A stretch of 64,000 bases of DNA from Toxotes chatareus (taxonomy: Eukaryota; Chordata; Actinopteri; Toxotidae): assembly GCA_016801885.1 (NCBI GenBank), contig CM028894.1, positions 11,979,741 through 12,043,740 on the forward strand. Direction: 5' to 3'. The translations under genes and the position numbers were made by a program. This document shows positions 37,801-50,550 of this stretch, one piece after another. The stretch's first letter is position 1, and each line of letters opens with the position of its first letter. The notes under the pieces were generated by a model, which worked only from the letters and a program-made list of their open reading frames with translations, was not told the DNA's origin and searched no databases.

Positions 37801-39789
37801 CATCGCTGCTTCTTTCTATCTCGTAACAAAAAGCCTGCACACAATAGGAGGACATTAATCAGCCTACAGAAGTGTTGCACAATACACGCAAGTCTCCACA
37901 ATGGAATAAGAAGCTCAAGCAAAAGAAAGAAGAAAATAAAGAACAAAAAAGGCAAGAAAAGAAACAAAAGAGTAAGAAAAAAACTGGAATATACAGAGAG
38001 AGGGAGACACAGAATGGTTTATGGGGAATCATTCCCTCCCATATGCTGCTGTTATAATAGTTGAGTTAGATATGTGTGTAACAGCTGCTGAGCTGATGAG
38101 CAGCACCACTAACTCTAGCATGCTCACTGGCACACACACACACACACTCACTGACCTCTAAAGTGCAACACACATAAAAACCCACACACATATGAGGTAG
38201 AAAACATGGGTCAGAACAAGTTGAGCGTAACAAGGAGAAACAAGGGACTCTACAAATACTGTCTGAACTGTGTGTTTGCATGTGTGTGTGTGTGTGTGGA
38301 AGGGTGAGAGTCATAGGGGGAGTGGTAGAGGGGGGTTTGTCTACGAGCCAGTCATATGCTATTGGAGTCAATCAGTCTCCCTGATCATGGCCCCGCCGTG
38401 CATTCCTTCTTATTTACATTCCTTTACCATCTACAACATGACTTAATCTGATATTTCACCTAATAATGGGCATACAATAATGTAATACCTTAATGTGGGT
38501 TATGAGCTGTGTTGTGTTAGCCTCGTGATCATGATGTAAACTTTGCAAGCAAGACAAAGAAGAGAAAGGGAGAGAGCTCTCCCAAATCAGAGGGTGAGAA
38601 TCACAGAATCAAGAAACGAACTGACACGAGGAAAAGAAGAGCCTGCGAGAGAAAGTAAGGGTGAGGAAGGCAGAGAGAGGGAAAGGGAGAGTGAGGCCAC
38701 ATCTATCAGACAATCTCCAGATCCCACATAAAGGAAGAGGCACTTCTGAAACAGCAGGCACTTTGGGGAATAACGCACTCCTCAGCTTCTCTTTCACATC
38801 AGGCCCAAAGCGAACATGAAAACCTACAATGCACACAGACAAAACATCACACTGTTTCTACTGTAGGCTACCGACGTGGAGAATAAAGGGCTCCGCTTTT
38901 TTTTTACTATCTACATACCCCTCCTCCTCATCCACAAAAGAAACCTGAAACAAACGAAAACTGGAACTCATCTGAAAAATCCTCTAATCAGTGATAACTG
39001 AACGCAAAACAAAAACAGAAAAAAAATCTTATACATGTATATAAAGGAAAAGTGCGAAACTCTTTCTTGAGAACTTTCACAGGGGCAAAGAGGACAGAAA
39101 GAAAGAGAGAAGTCGACGATTCACCCTGGCGAGAGAACTTCTCAGGAGATAAACAGCAGATACCGACACCAGAATGAACAAGAGAGGGAGAAAAGAGTGA
39201 GAGAAAGAGAGACGGAGAGGGGAGCAAGAGTTGGATAATTGGCAGCGAGTCGAGGCTGCGTTCACCACGCGCCAGGCGGCACAGCTTGAACTTAAAGCGC
39301 CGCTGCGGCATAATGAAGATGTGGCCGCTAATTAACATATGGGGTGCGAAACAGGTTGGTTGGCACGCGGCGCGCTAAAAACTCCAAGGTAAAGTTATTA
39401 TTGGGGAGTAATTAGCTCTATGAAGTTAATGCGCCGAACAATAGCTGCCAGCGCCGCACAATATGGCTCGCATCTGAGCGCGCAAAATAGCCCCCGCTAA
39501 AGTGCGAGTCCCACAGCTAAAATCTGTTGGCGACCATATGCTCCGGCAATTAATGCAAGACCTGGATGACCTATTGCTGAAGAGGGGACATGTGAACGAT
39601 AGAACCAATAATTAATTTGGAGAGAGAGAGAGAGAGAGGGAGAAAGAGAGAGAGGGAGCGATAGCTGGCTTTTAATATTAGTCCATTAAGTTTCTATGGA
39701 CAGGGGCTATTAGAGGCCAGCCTGCTGTGAATGTAGGGGCATGGTTCATGTCACTATGGCACTGCAATGGCTAGGATGCATCACACACA

Positions 39790-39855
<66 letters not shown>

Positions 39856-42800
39856 CAGGTATGTCCATGTGTGGGTACATTAGAAAGCAAGTGAGCGAGG
39901 GTAGGTCTCAGTGGAAATGGCTGCTTGGTCGTGGTCCAGTTTATGAATGTGTGCGTGTGTGTGTGAGTGTGTGAGGTTTGTGCGCACACATCGACACATA
40001 CAGTGCGTAAGGAAAACACAAATTACACTGGTTGCAGTGTAATGGGAGTGATTAAACAATTACACAGGCAATTGGGTTAGCCGCTCCTATGCACAGAGTA
40101 CAGAGGTGCTGGTGTGTTGTGTGTGCATGTATGCAGTCTACTGTATGTGTGTGACAATGAATGAAAAGCGCGCCTTTTAGAGTTTTTCCTTTTTGTTTTC
40201 CTCTTTCTTTACCACAGAATGAAAAATATCTTCAGCACAGACCGAGGCTGTGTTTGTGACCGTGTCAGGTATTACACTTACAGAGGTGTGTGTCTTTGTG
40301 ATTGAGTTACCAATATAGGTTAGCCTTAACAGAGAGCTTGTTAGTCGCCCTCGCCGGCGTGTCTGGCTTCTCTTCAACCAGTCAAAGCGTCAGGTGGCTT
40401 TACTCATTTTCTGATTCTTTCTCACTTTTTCTTCTTCTCAGTCTGGTTTGCTGACTCCAACCTATAGCCACAGTGGGGCTTGATGAGATGAAAGACAGCA
40501 CACAGAGGTACCACCACAGAGTTAGACACAGTGTGCGTATGTGTGTGTGTTTTGCTTGATTGAGTTTTGATTCATTAGGCAGGACACACTCTTGTCCCCT
40601 CATCCCTCTGTTTCAATACACACTGAGTGTGTGTGTGTGTTTCTTGCTATTCTATGAAAATGTGTGCGTGTTCTCAAGGTAAGCTCTGAGCCGCTCGGCA
40701 GGTGAGCTCCTTTCATCCCCGTCGCGCTTCCCTGCACGGCAGCAACAGTCGTCCCCGGCAACACCGGAGGGAGCCTCGGAGACAAGTCATTTAATTAGAA
40801 TGAGAGAAGACAAGAGGGAAAGCAAAGGGAAGTTTGAGGAAATGTGCTCACCCCTTCGGCTTAATAAGAAGGCCCCTAGCAGGGGGTAGGGAGTGTATTT
40901 TTGTGTGTCTGCATGTCTTTTTGTACACTCATGTTCTTATATTTTTCTCGTGAGAGCCACTTGTGTGGTTTTGCAAAGTAAGGGTCTCTTTTCTTGGTCC
41001 TTTCTTCCCCTGGGGAATAAGTTTAAGGTCAGGATTTGGGTTTAGGTTTAAGATTCAAATTTGCATTAGGCTGGTTGGGTTAAGGTTAAGGATAACTCAG
41101 GGTCAGGGCTTGGATTAAGGGTTAGGATTAGAGGCTTAGTCGGGATAGAAGTTAAAATTAAGTTCAGTTTAAGTTTCAGGACTTGAACTAAAGAAGAGAT
41201 CAAGTCTTAAGCTAGGATTAGGTGTTGCAGAATAAAAGCTCCCTCGAAAAGTAAAACAATGCAAATGTGTGTGTAATTGCATGCGAGTGTGTGTGTGTGA
41301 GTGGTGTGGGGCAAAATAAATGGATTATAATTGATGCTAATTCATGGATAATTCCAGGTAGAATCAATTAGTGACTTGTGAGCACTAATGAATAGTGCAT
41401 GCCTGTGTGTGTTGTTCATACTGTGTGTCATTAGCTAGTGTTGCTGTTATGCCTGCCTCTGTAAATGAACTCGCTTGTTTGTTGGCTTGCACCACATTCA
41501 GCGAGTGCCGTTGGCCCAAATAGTGGACGCTAACACGCATATCGGTAGCTTGATTTGGGTTTCAGGGTGAGGAAAAAATAGGAAACCGGACGCGAGGACA
41601 ATAAATAATGTGTCCTCCTTTCATGAGGGATGTGTGTCACTCTCCTCTCTTTTTTTCATGAGTTTGATTATTCATTTCATTTCATCACCTCTTCCAAGTG
41701 GACGGTTGAAAGCATTCTTCACAGGCCTTTGGGGGTTTGGGCCTAACAAAGCCAAGGACGCACGCAGACACACTCACACACACGCACACACACAAACGCA
41801 CACGGAGAGACAGCTGAACTCAGCCTCGTTAGGGGGAAATGCAATCACAAGGGGCTTATCATACAGACAAAAAACACACACGGACGCTACACACCCCAAC
41901 ATGCTGAACCTGGTGCCCTCTCTCTGGCAGGCCATTGTATTGTGGGATTGTGTGGACAATCTCTTCATGAATGATTAAGCAGTATATTTCTGAACCAAGT
42001 CTTTGATGATGAGTGTGTTTGATCATCAGGCGAGTGTGCAGCGCTCTCTGTGACTGTTTGCGAGATGTGTGTTTGTGAGTGAGTCAAGGCGTATATTTCG
42101 TATGTTTGTCCGTATTTGTGCGTACTTTGATGTGTGCGATATATGTGAATGTGTGTGTGTATGTGTGTTTTTTGCGCTCCTGTGATGAGCCCCTGTTGAT
42201 TGTGTCCCTTTCTTAACGAGACTGCCTACAGCTGCCCCTGCTTGTGAGAAACTATTGTTGGGCCCGTTCAATGGAGAGACGCTTGTTTGGGAAAAGGTTG
42301 CAAAGTCATGGGAAAAGAGAGCTTTGTCTCGACGGGGTCGTGAGGGAGTGAATCATGAGCGGACGTGTTTATAGCTTAACACACACAGCTGCGGCAAACA
42401 CACACGCACATACACATGGGTGAAGAAATGGACGCTCGAGAACCCACAGTGAAATCCTCAGAAACAAACATACTCTCTTTTTTGTCAAAGGGACAAAACG
42501 CGAACAATTCAGAATTTAACTCGCACAAAGCAAATAAACACAGCTGCTTTACACAGAATCGTGGACACACATAGACACACGTCCCACACACATGCTATCA
42601 CAAGGTCTCTTATCGCATAAACTGTGTATGGCTGAACTCTCGGGGGGAAAGGGAATGTGTGTGTGTGTTTGTGTGTGTGTTCCTTCTTGGACAGGGTGTC
42701 TCTTTATGACACAAAGCCCTGCTTTCTCAGCTCAAAATTCAGTGTCATCTGCCTTTACAAAGGCCCGGGCTATTCGTTCCAAGCCACCTGGACCAACATA

Positions 42801-44247
42801 GAGGCTCCAGTGTAGCACCCAAAAGGACAATACTTCCATTTTTAAGTGTTACATATATACCCACCCATTTTCTCTGGACCCAAAGACATAGATCCACATT
42901 CAAAGGGACTTTTCAGTTCACTTACTTTGTAGATTCTTTGTCTTTATGAGGCTGTTCACGTTAATCTACATGATTTGATTTATTTAACATCTTGTTCACA
43001 ACAAGCACGCTCCAAATAAGAAGTCAACTAAGTTTGTACTTCCCAGTGTTCCTTGGTGAAGGGAATTCCTCCAGTGATTATGAAAAGCAGAGTGAAACAT
43101 AATCCGTCCTCTTCTGAGGGGAGGAAAACAAGCTGGTACGAAATGGCCTAATTCTGTGTTCTGTAAAAAGCACGAAGTTTGTTCGTGGGGTTTGTTGTTT
43201 TCTCACAACTGTGAAGGATAGGTAGTGAGAGACGTGGGGTAACTATGTGACTTAACTCAGCAGTAGACCCATAATGTTGGTCTGAGATGGAGCAGGATGC
43301 AAAAATGCTCCATCTGTGAGGGTACCACTGCTCTACTGCAAAAATCTCTTAAACTGGGTCTTCATGTGTCCACTACCTTGCATCTAAGACACGACCTCAT
43401 GCCAGAGCTAGGCCATGTACAAATTACACCCAGTCTGATCAGGGCCACGTGGAGTTCATTCATAGCAGATTAATTTGTAACATGAGCATATTCTTAATGT
43501 GTAAACTGAATCAAATAAAATGGTAGATGCCATGAAAACTTTTCTTCGCCATGGTGGGTTAGGGCTTAGGGTCAACCATGAACCTCAGCGTCCCGATCTG
43601 CGTCTAAGACCTTGGCATCTCTCTCCCTCCCTTAATTTTCTGTCATCTCTCTTCTGTCGCCAAAAAAACACCCCAAAACTAAAACAAAAACCAGTCTTTC
43701 TGGAACCTATTTCACCAAAAAGTAACTAGCCCCTTGATTTTTTTTAAACACAAGGTTGTTGTTGGTCTGAATGTTTTAGGTGATGTAATATAATGATCTA
43801 GATTTAATAGGCTCTGCCTCAAAACCATAGAAAAAAAAATAAATTTTAGCTTTTCTGAAGTCAGCTTCTTTCCAGACCTTTCTTGGCCACTTTTCTAGCT
43901 GAGTTGCCAAGCCTGGATTTGTACAGCGTAGCTGTTGCTGCTACATTGTACTGCTCTCTCTGTGCAAACACCTCAACAATTACTCACAAACACACAATGG
44001 AAAAAAAAACAGTCTGATGTGTAACTTTGATGTGTAAACTTTGATTTATATAATAAATACTTAAAATGCACATATTGCACCCTACTTCTGATTTTTCCAA
44101 GCAGACTGACCACTTTTAAGTGATTACACAGGTTTTGTGTGTGTGTGTGGAGAAGGGGCTATAATAAGTCAAGGCTGATTCAGGCCGCAAAGGCTGATGG
44201 CTGAGCACAAGCTGTAACAATCACAATCACAAAATTGCCCCCCCCCC

Positions 44248-44294
<47 letters not shown>

Positions 44295-44319
44295 ACATGG
44301 AGAGATACATACACTCACC

Positions 44320-44351
<32 letters not shown>

Positions 44352-44475
44352 AACCGGCCTCACCTGAATTTGTTGCTGCAGGAGGTTGATTTTGTGTTGC
44401 TGCTGCAGAAGCTGCTGCTGTTGCCGGGCAATCTGGGGACAGAGCACACAACACATTAGAATGTATATACAGTAT

Positions 44476-44513
<38 letters not shown>

Positions 44514-46835
44514 CTGCAGGTCTCTGAGGCCCCAGTTGCACGACTGAGGGTTGATGCCCTGGTATGAAATATTAAAGGACTCAGCTCATCTGGACTCAGC
44601 TCATAGCCAAATGGACAACAGCGTCACACCGACATACTTACTGACAGAGCTCTCTGACATTTTGATAAAAGGACAGAATCGAACTCTGGTTTCTTTTTGT
44701 TTGAGAAAAGTCTGTGAGCTGTTTTCCTTCCTTGAGACGATTATGTTAACTTTGGGTTTATAAACTCTTTTCTATCTTGTTTGGGTGTAGTGTACAGCCT
44801 GTGCGAATTAATTTTGATTAAACACATTAAACTCAATAAACTATTTCTAATTTTTGCATTTCAAAATTCATCAACCATATCTTTTTTTTTTTTTTTTTTA
44901 ATTTGAACTTATTAAACATAATCCGTTTCTTTGTTTGCTCATCTTTTGTATTCACTCTTATTTGTTTTGCATGAAAGCATCATCTACATCCCTAAAATGT
45001 AATTAACTTCTGCGCAGAAAATCTCCAGTGGTTCATCAAGTGGAATGGAAACACAAAAGTGTACAGTATCCACATCCACTACACTCTCCTACAGCAAGAC
45101 TCATTCAGCGCGCACTGGTGCGGGATGCAGCCAAGGGCAGTGTAAGGCATTGTGTTTGTCACAGGTGATTTGTCCTTACAGCTGTGTTTCTGTGTGCGTG
45201 TGTGTGTGATGTTCTCTTTGTAAACCCAAGCTTTCCAGAGGCGAAAAAGCACAACAAAGAGGGAAACCCTTCTCTATGCAAATACCTGGCAGACTCTCGC
45301 CTGGGAGCTTGGAGAATGTGAGAGTGTGTATGTGTATAAGTGCGTGTGTGTATGTCTCAGCCACATCCGCTCCAATGCTGCATACCCTCAGCTCATTCCT
45401 GTGCAATGTGCCTGTGTTCAAACTGCCAAAGGCGGACATCTCTGGCTGCATGAACACTGTATGAGATGTGTGTGTGTCTTCATGTGTATGTGTGTGCTAG
45501 AGAGAGGGCAGAAGAAAAAAAAATCCTGGGTGATTTGTTGCTTTCAATCATACCTTTGATTTCACCTTGTGCTATAAACCTTAAAAAAGTCTGTGTGAGG
45601 ATTTCTGATGACCATCTGAGATGTTTAGGTGCGTATGTTGGTGTGTGTGTGTGTCCATATAACATCTGATTCCAAATCAGGATCCAATCATGTGCCTTTA
45701 TTTATTTATTTGTGTGTTTACTGGCCAGGCACAATAAATGTACAGGCAACCCATTCAGTTCAGAAATTCTTTATAAGTTAGTGCTGATCTGACAGGAAAG
45801 TAAGTCATCACCAAATACTACTGATGCAAAAATAAAGCGTCACTAAATGACTTGTTAGGTTAGATTTTTTTTTTTTTTTTTTGCAGCGTAGGCATATATT
45901 ATATTTCCAAAGGAAGCCTTTCCCATGCAGCGTGCTCCTGTACCTGGTCCTGCTGCTGCTTGGCCAGCTCCATCTGTTGCCTCTGCTTCTCCATCTGTGA
46001 GGCAGCCAGCTTCTTCTGCTCCTCGTGGGCCGCCAGGAGCTGCTCCCTCAGGCTGCTCAACTGACCAATCATGCCCATGAGCTGGCGCTCTTTCTCCGCC
46101 AGGCTGTCTGGGGTACCTACAGGGCAAGAGAGGGGGAGAGAAGGGGTCAAAGGTGAGATGGCAGCACTTTGAAGAAGACTGCAAGACTCGACTGAGGTTA
46201 CGCTGTGAAACCGGGCTATGAAAGTCTGCTTAGTACAACTAGAAAGCTACCATTCAGAGAAGCCACTGTTTTTTTGGTTGTTAAAGATTTTGCATTGAGA
46301 AACTATGACGCACTTCAAAGCTCTATCTGAAAAGATAATGCTGGAATCTGTGGCTCACCCCTCAGTCAGCCTTTGCAGCCTTATGTTGTTAATTATCTGC
46401 CTGCTGTAGAGTCCTTCAGCAAGGCGCTGATTACATATACAATCTGCAATTTGATCTTCTTGAAGGTGGACACATAAAAACACATTTTTTTCCACCTCTA
46501 ATATCAAAAGCTGCAAAAGAATCACCATTAGTTTCTTAAACATTTATTAGGAAACAATGACAAGGGTTTCATTGCTAAAGATGCACGCTCAAAAGTAAAG
46601 AAGTGACCACACATGAAAAAAAAAGTTAAGAAATTATACAAAAGTTATAGCCGACTTGTTGTGGCACAGTCTTCTTCTTTGTGAGATTTTTACAGCTATC
46701 AGGAGGTCAGAAAGGATTGTTGGGGTGAGATTAGAGGTCAGAGGCATGAGGGAAACCAGGAAGGAACAACAAAGCAGTGTAAAGCTATCCATGGCTTGTT
46801 GGTCAGCCTAATATATGACTGGTTAGGGGTTTTGG

Positions 46836-46871
<36 letters not shown>

Positions 46872-47587
46872 GGAGGGTGGGGGGGGGGGCACGTCAGCGG
46901 AAGGTGGGTATATGTGTTGCTAAGTTGTAAAACCAGATGTTGACTCATTTTCCTGGGCACAGAAGGCCAGCAGTGATTATTGAGAAAACATCCATCACTG
47001 CTGTTATTGCCTTATTGAAATAAAGAGAATAAATCTGGCGATGGAAACATTTGTAAACAGGCAAAATGTGGTGGCAAAACAAATGTAAAATCTGAGCCAG
47101 ATTCATTCATGTTTAACAAACACAATAAATCTTCAGCCAGGTTTGAAAATTTACATTTCTCGCTAAAACTTGAAGAAAAATCAAAATTTATTTGATGGGT
47201 GGTGAATTATGGGTAAATTCAGGGATTGGTCTGTTGCTATGAAGCTGTATTTTTGTGTGAATGTGTGAATGCATGTGTGTGTGTGTGTGTGAAAGAGAGA
47301 GGAAAAAAGAGAGCAAAAGAGAGAAGGAGAGTGTGTCTGGTCTGTGTTTACCCTGCAGTCAGCCAACCTCCTGCTCACATTTAGCATGGCCTGACCTTTG
47401 ACTCCTTAGATCCTGACATACCAGCTCCATTACACACGCACACACATACATCCACAATTACACACACATACAAACACACAAGGCCTAAATCATTCAACAG
47501 GATGTAGTTAGAGAGAGGCACACTGAGGCACAATCAGCATGAGTGTGCGCGCTCATGTCTGGTCATACATACCGATGTTTGCCTTTG

Positions 47588-47625
<38 letters not shown>

Positions 47626-50508
47626 ATGTGCATGTGTGGAACAGCACAATCCCCCATTGTTCTTCAGCTGCTACCTTTAACAGGGCCACATTCCTGGGCC
47701 AGTCAAACCAGATGAGGAAGAGAGAAGGAGAGAGAGAAGGGGGAAAAGAGGGAGGAAAAGAAAGAGGAACACAACAGGGGATGGAAGGGGGGGAGTCAGA
47801 AGAGGGGACGGAGGGAGCTGCTGACCTGCCCTTTGACCGCTTGGGAAGGTGAGAGACCATCCATTTGTCCTCCCTGTTGGTAGCCGCCGCCTCTCCCCAC
47901 CCACCCGCCTCCACTGCCCACCGACACCCCTGCCCCTCCTCCCTCCTCACTTCCCCCTGCACTCCATCCATCCGCCAACAATGAACAATAAAGGCAACTG
48001 TCGGGAGCACTGGCCGCTGGAAAAATAAACACGCCGCTGTCCTAACTCACAGACCCACCTTTGTAGAACCAGAAAGAGTGTGTGTGTGTGTGTGTGTGCA
48101 TGCCTCTGTGTGTGTGTAGCCAAAGCTGACCAAGACAAGAAAGAGCCTTGTGTTAAAAACGTTAGCCTGTTCAAATGGGGGGTGAAGTGGTGGGGAGGAA
48201 GGGGGCAAGAGGGAGAAAAAAAAAAGGATAAGGGGGGTTGCAAAGGTGAAACGATGGATCAAAGGAGTCTTTCTTGTCGTTCTTGTTGGGGTTAACCCCC
48301 CCCCTTCAACACACACATACACACACCCATGCACATGCACAAATGCAAACACAGTAAAATTGAGTAGTTCTGTGCAAAACAGTGTGTACATGTGTGTTGA
48401 GGTGGAGGGACATTCTTTCAACCGGCAGCCTGAATAGTAAGGTGCGAAAAAGAAGACAAGCAGTCTATTCTTCTTCTACAAGCTGTTCTCAATCCCCCTC
48501 TCAGCTGTGGATCTTTTATCAGTAAACCAGGGTATTTGCAGAAGCAGAAGAATCCAAGAAAACAACCGGCTCCCTAACTGAGACAAGATTTTAGAAACTC
48601 TCCAATGTGGACGTGAGCTGCTCTGTCTCTTCCCATTCAGACTTTCAGATTTTCTGTGCTCGCCCCATAAATCAGCTCGTGTCGGCCTGTTTCCTCAGCT
48701 GCTGCGAGGCAGGCAGGTGGATCGATAACTGGTTTCCTCCATCGGTTTACACACATTCCTCCTTAGGCAGATTGCTATGGCCTGTGCTTACCTACAAACC
48801 CACCGAACACCTACCCTTTCTTTTTCTTCACACACACACAAACTCGCGCACGGCGTAATTAACCAATTTGTAACAATGTAATACTTGTCACCGTGTTCGC
48901 GGTGCTAATTAATGACCCCGGCTGCATTGATAACTCCCCCCAGGAAAGGAGGGAGGCTTGGGGATGAGATGGCTGAGGAGGAAAGGAAGGAGGGAGAGGA
49001 GGAGCAGAGAGATAGAGAAGGATAAGACACAGATAGGAGAGGCAGAGAAGAGAATATGGTGAAGGAGAGAAAACAGAGGAACCAGGTACAAAGATGCAGA
49101 CAGAAATAAACAGTCTGGAGGTATAATAAGTATACTGAGAGGTGTATTTACATGAACACCATAACCCAATTACTGTAAATAATCAAATTGAGTTAATATT
49201 AAGGTAATGAAATTAAGGTTTGATTAAAGTGCATACTACATGGTTTGCAGTAACCTGATTTTCCCAGTAATTCAAGCTTACATGATTTGCTTGACCACAG
49301 GATTGGCTACCTGATTTAAAGCCCGCAGACACTATCTTTCGCTGTTACTTGCTTCTCACCTTGATGTTTTTACAGAGCAGTGTTGTTCGTTCACATTAGA
49401 AGGACTCTTTTTTAAAAATATCTGGCCATGACTGTGAGAAACACTGCTACACACCACATGTCTCAGCTGATCAAAAGGGATTTCTAAATTCTCTAAATTC
49501 TATATTACCTTATTGGTTACAATCATGTCGAGTGACAGTTGAAAAGGTTCCTACTCCTCCTAACAGGCTGCTGAGTGGGATGCAGCAGACTGTGTGTGTG
49601 TACTGGATGTGATTTCTGGGGATGTGAGTTTGATCCTGCCAGATACAGTGGTGTGTACATGTTTATAAACTCATGTGGAGCAGCCAAGCTTTCTTCAAGC
49701 CTGGGGAGCTTCATTTTAAATTACAGCTGAGGTTTCAAAGTTTCCAAAGGGACCAGATATTCCAGGCAGACTCTGGAGAAAAAAAAAAAGATAAAAAAAA
49801 AAAAAGATGCAATAGACATCCAGAATATTTCTACAATAATGGAATAATGCCGCCATAAAATCTTCAGTTAAAGCACGTCCCTCAGCTTAAACATTATATA
49901 GCTTTAATGAAATGCTGAAACAAGCTGATATACAGTACCAATAATGTATGTGTGAAAGTGCTGTACAGGGTGTAAAGACGTGTGAGGAGCAATTTAAAGG
50001 TTTTAGAGAAAGTTTAAGAATTTAATCCTTCCTGTCACTCTGTTCTAATGCAGCAGATCTGAAGTTAATGGCACTACACTGCAAGGATATTTATTCCAGC
50101 TCTGCGAGTTACATATTCTGTGTGTGTGTATATGTGTGTGTGTTTTACTGTGTGAACCGCATGGGGCCTTTTACCAATGTTGCTTCTCAATAAGGCCCAC
50201 AGAGCAGGAGGCGGTGGCTCAAAATCACTTTGTTCCCCACAAAAAGCTCTTCAATGGAATTCGATGGGGAAAAAAAAAAAAAAAAAGTCAAGGGATGCGC
50301 TGACAAATGAGAACAGTGCGCACACACAAAAACACACACACACAATATTAACCCAAACCAGTGTATGAACACTTGTCTTTCCACATATATCTCTCTTTGT
50401 TCACCATCATAGGCAGAAGTACATCCTCAAGCTCACAGACACACATTATTATGTAAGTACTGTCTCAGACACACACACATGAGCAACTGACATACATGCA
50501 CTTCCACT

Positions 50509-50550
<42 letters not shown>

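Larger units (their letters stand above)
35388..44363 (-). other. sox5: sox5 intron (9.0 kb)
   Basis: A phase 0 intron, the largest complete one. It contains GA-rich tracts (35400-35500, 36060-36120, 37590-37640, 38550-38700, 39620-39660), an A-rich stretch (37900-37990), a (CA)n at 39782-39853, a degenerate GGTTAGG-like stretch (41025-41230), and CA runs at 44249-44352. Complex blocks lie at 37290-37590 and 39235-39620. 42800-44200 is plain intron without anything I recognise. Confidence 0.8.

Noticed and set aside
41025..41230. True interstitial telomere repeat
   Set aside because: Too few exact TTAGGG units; reported only as a loose simple sequence.
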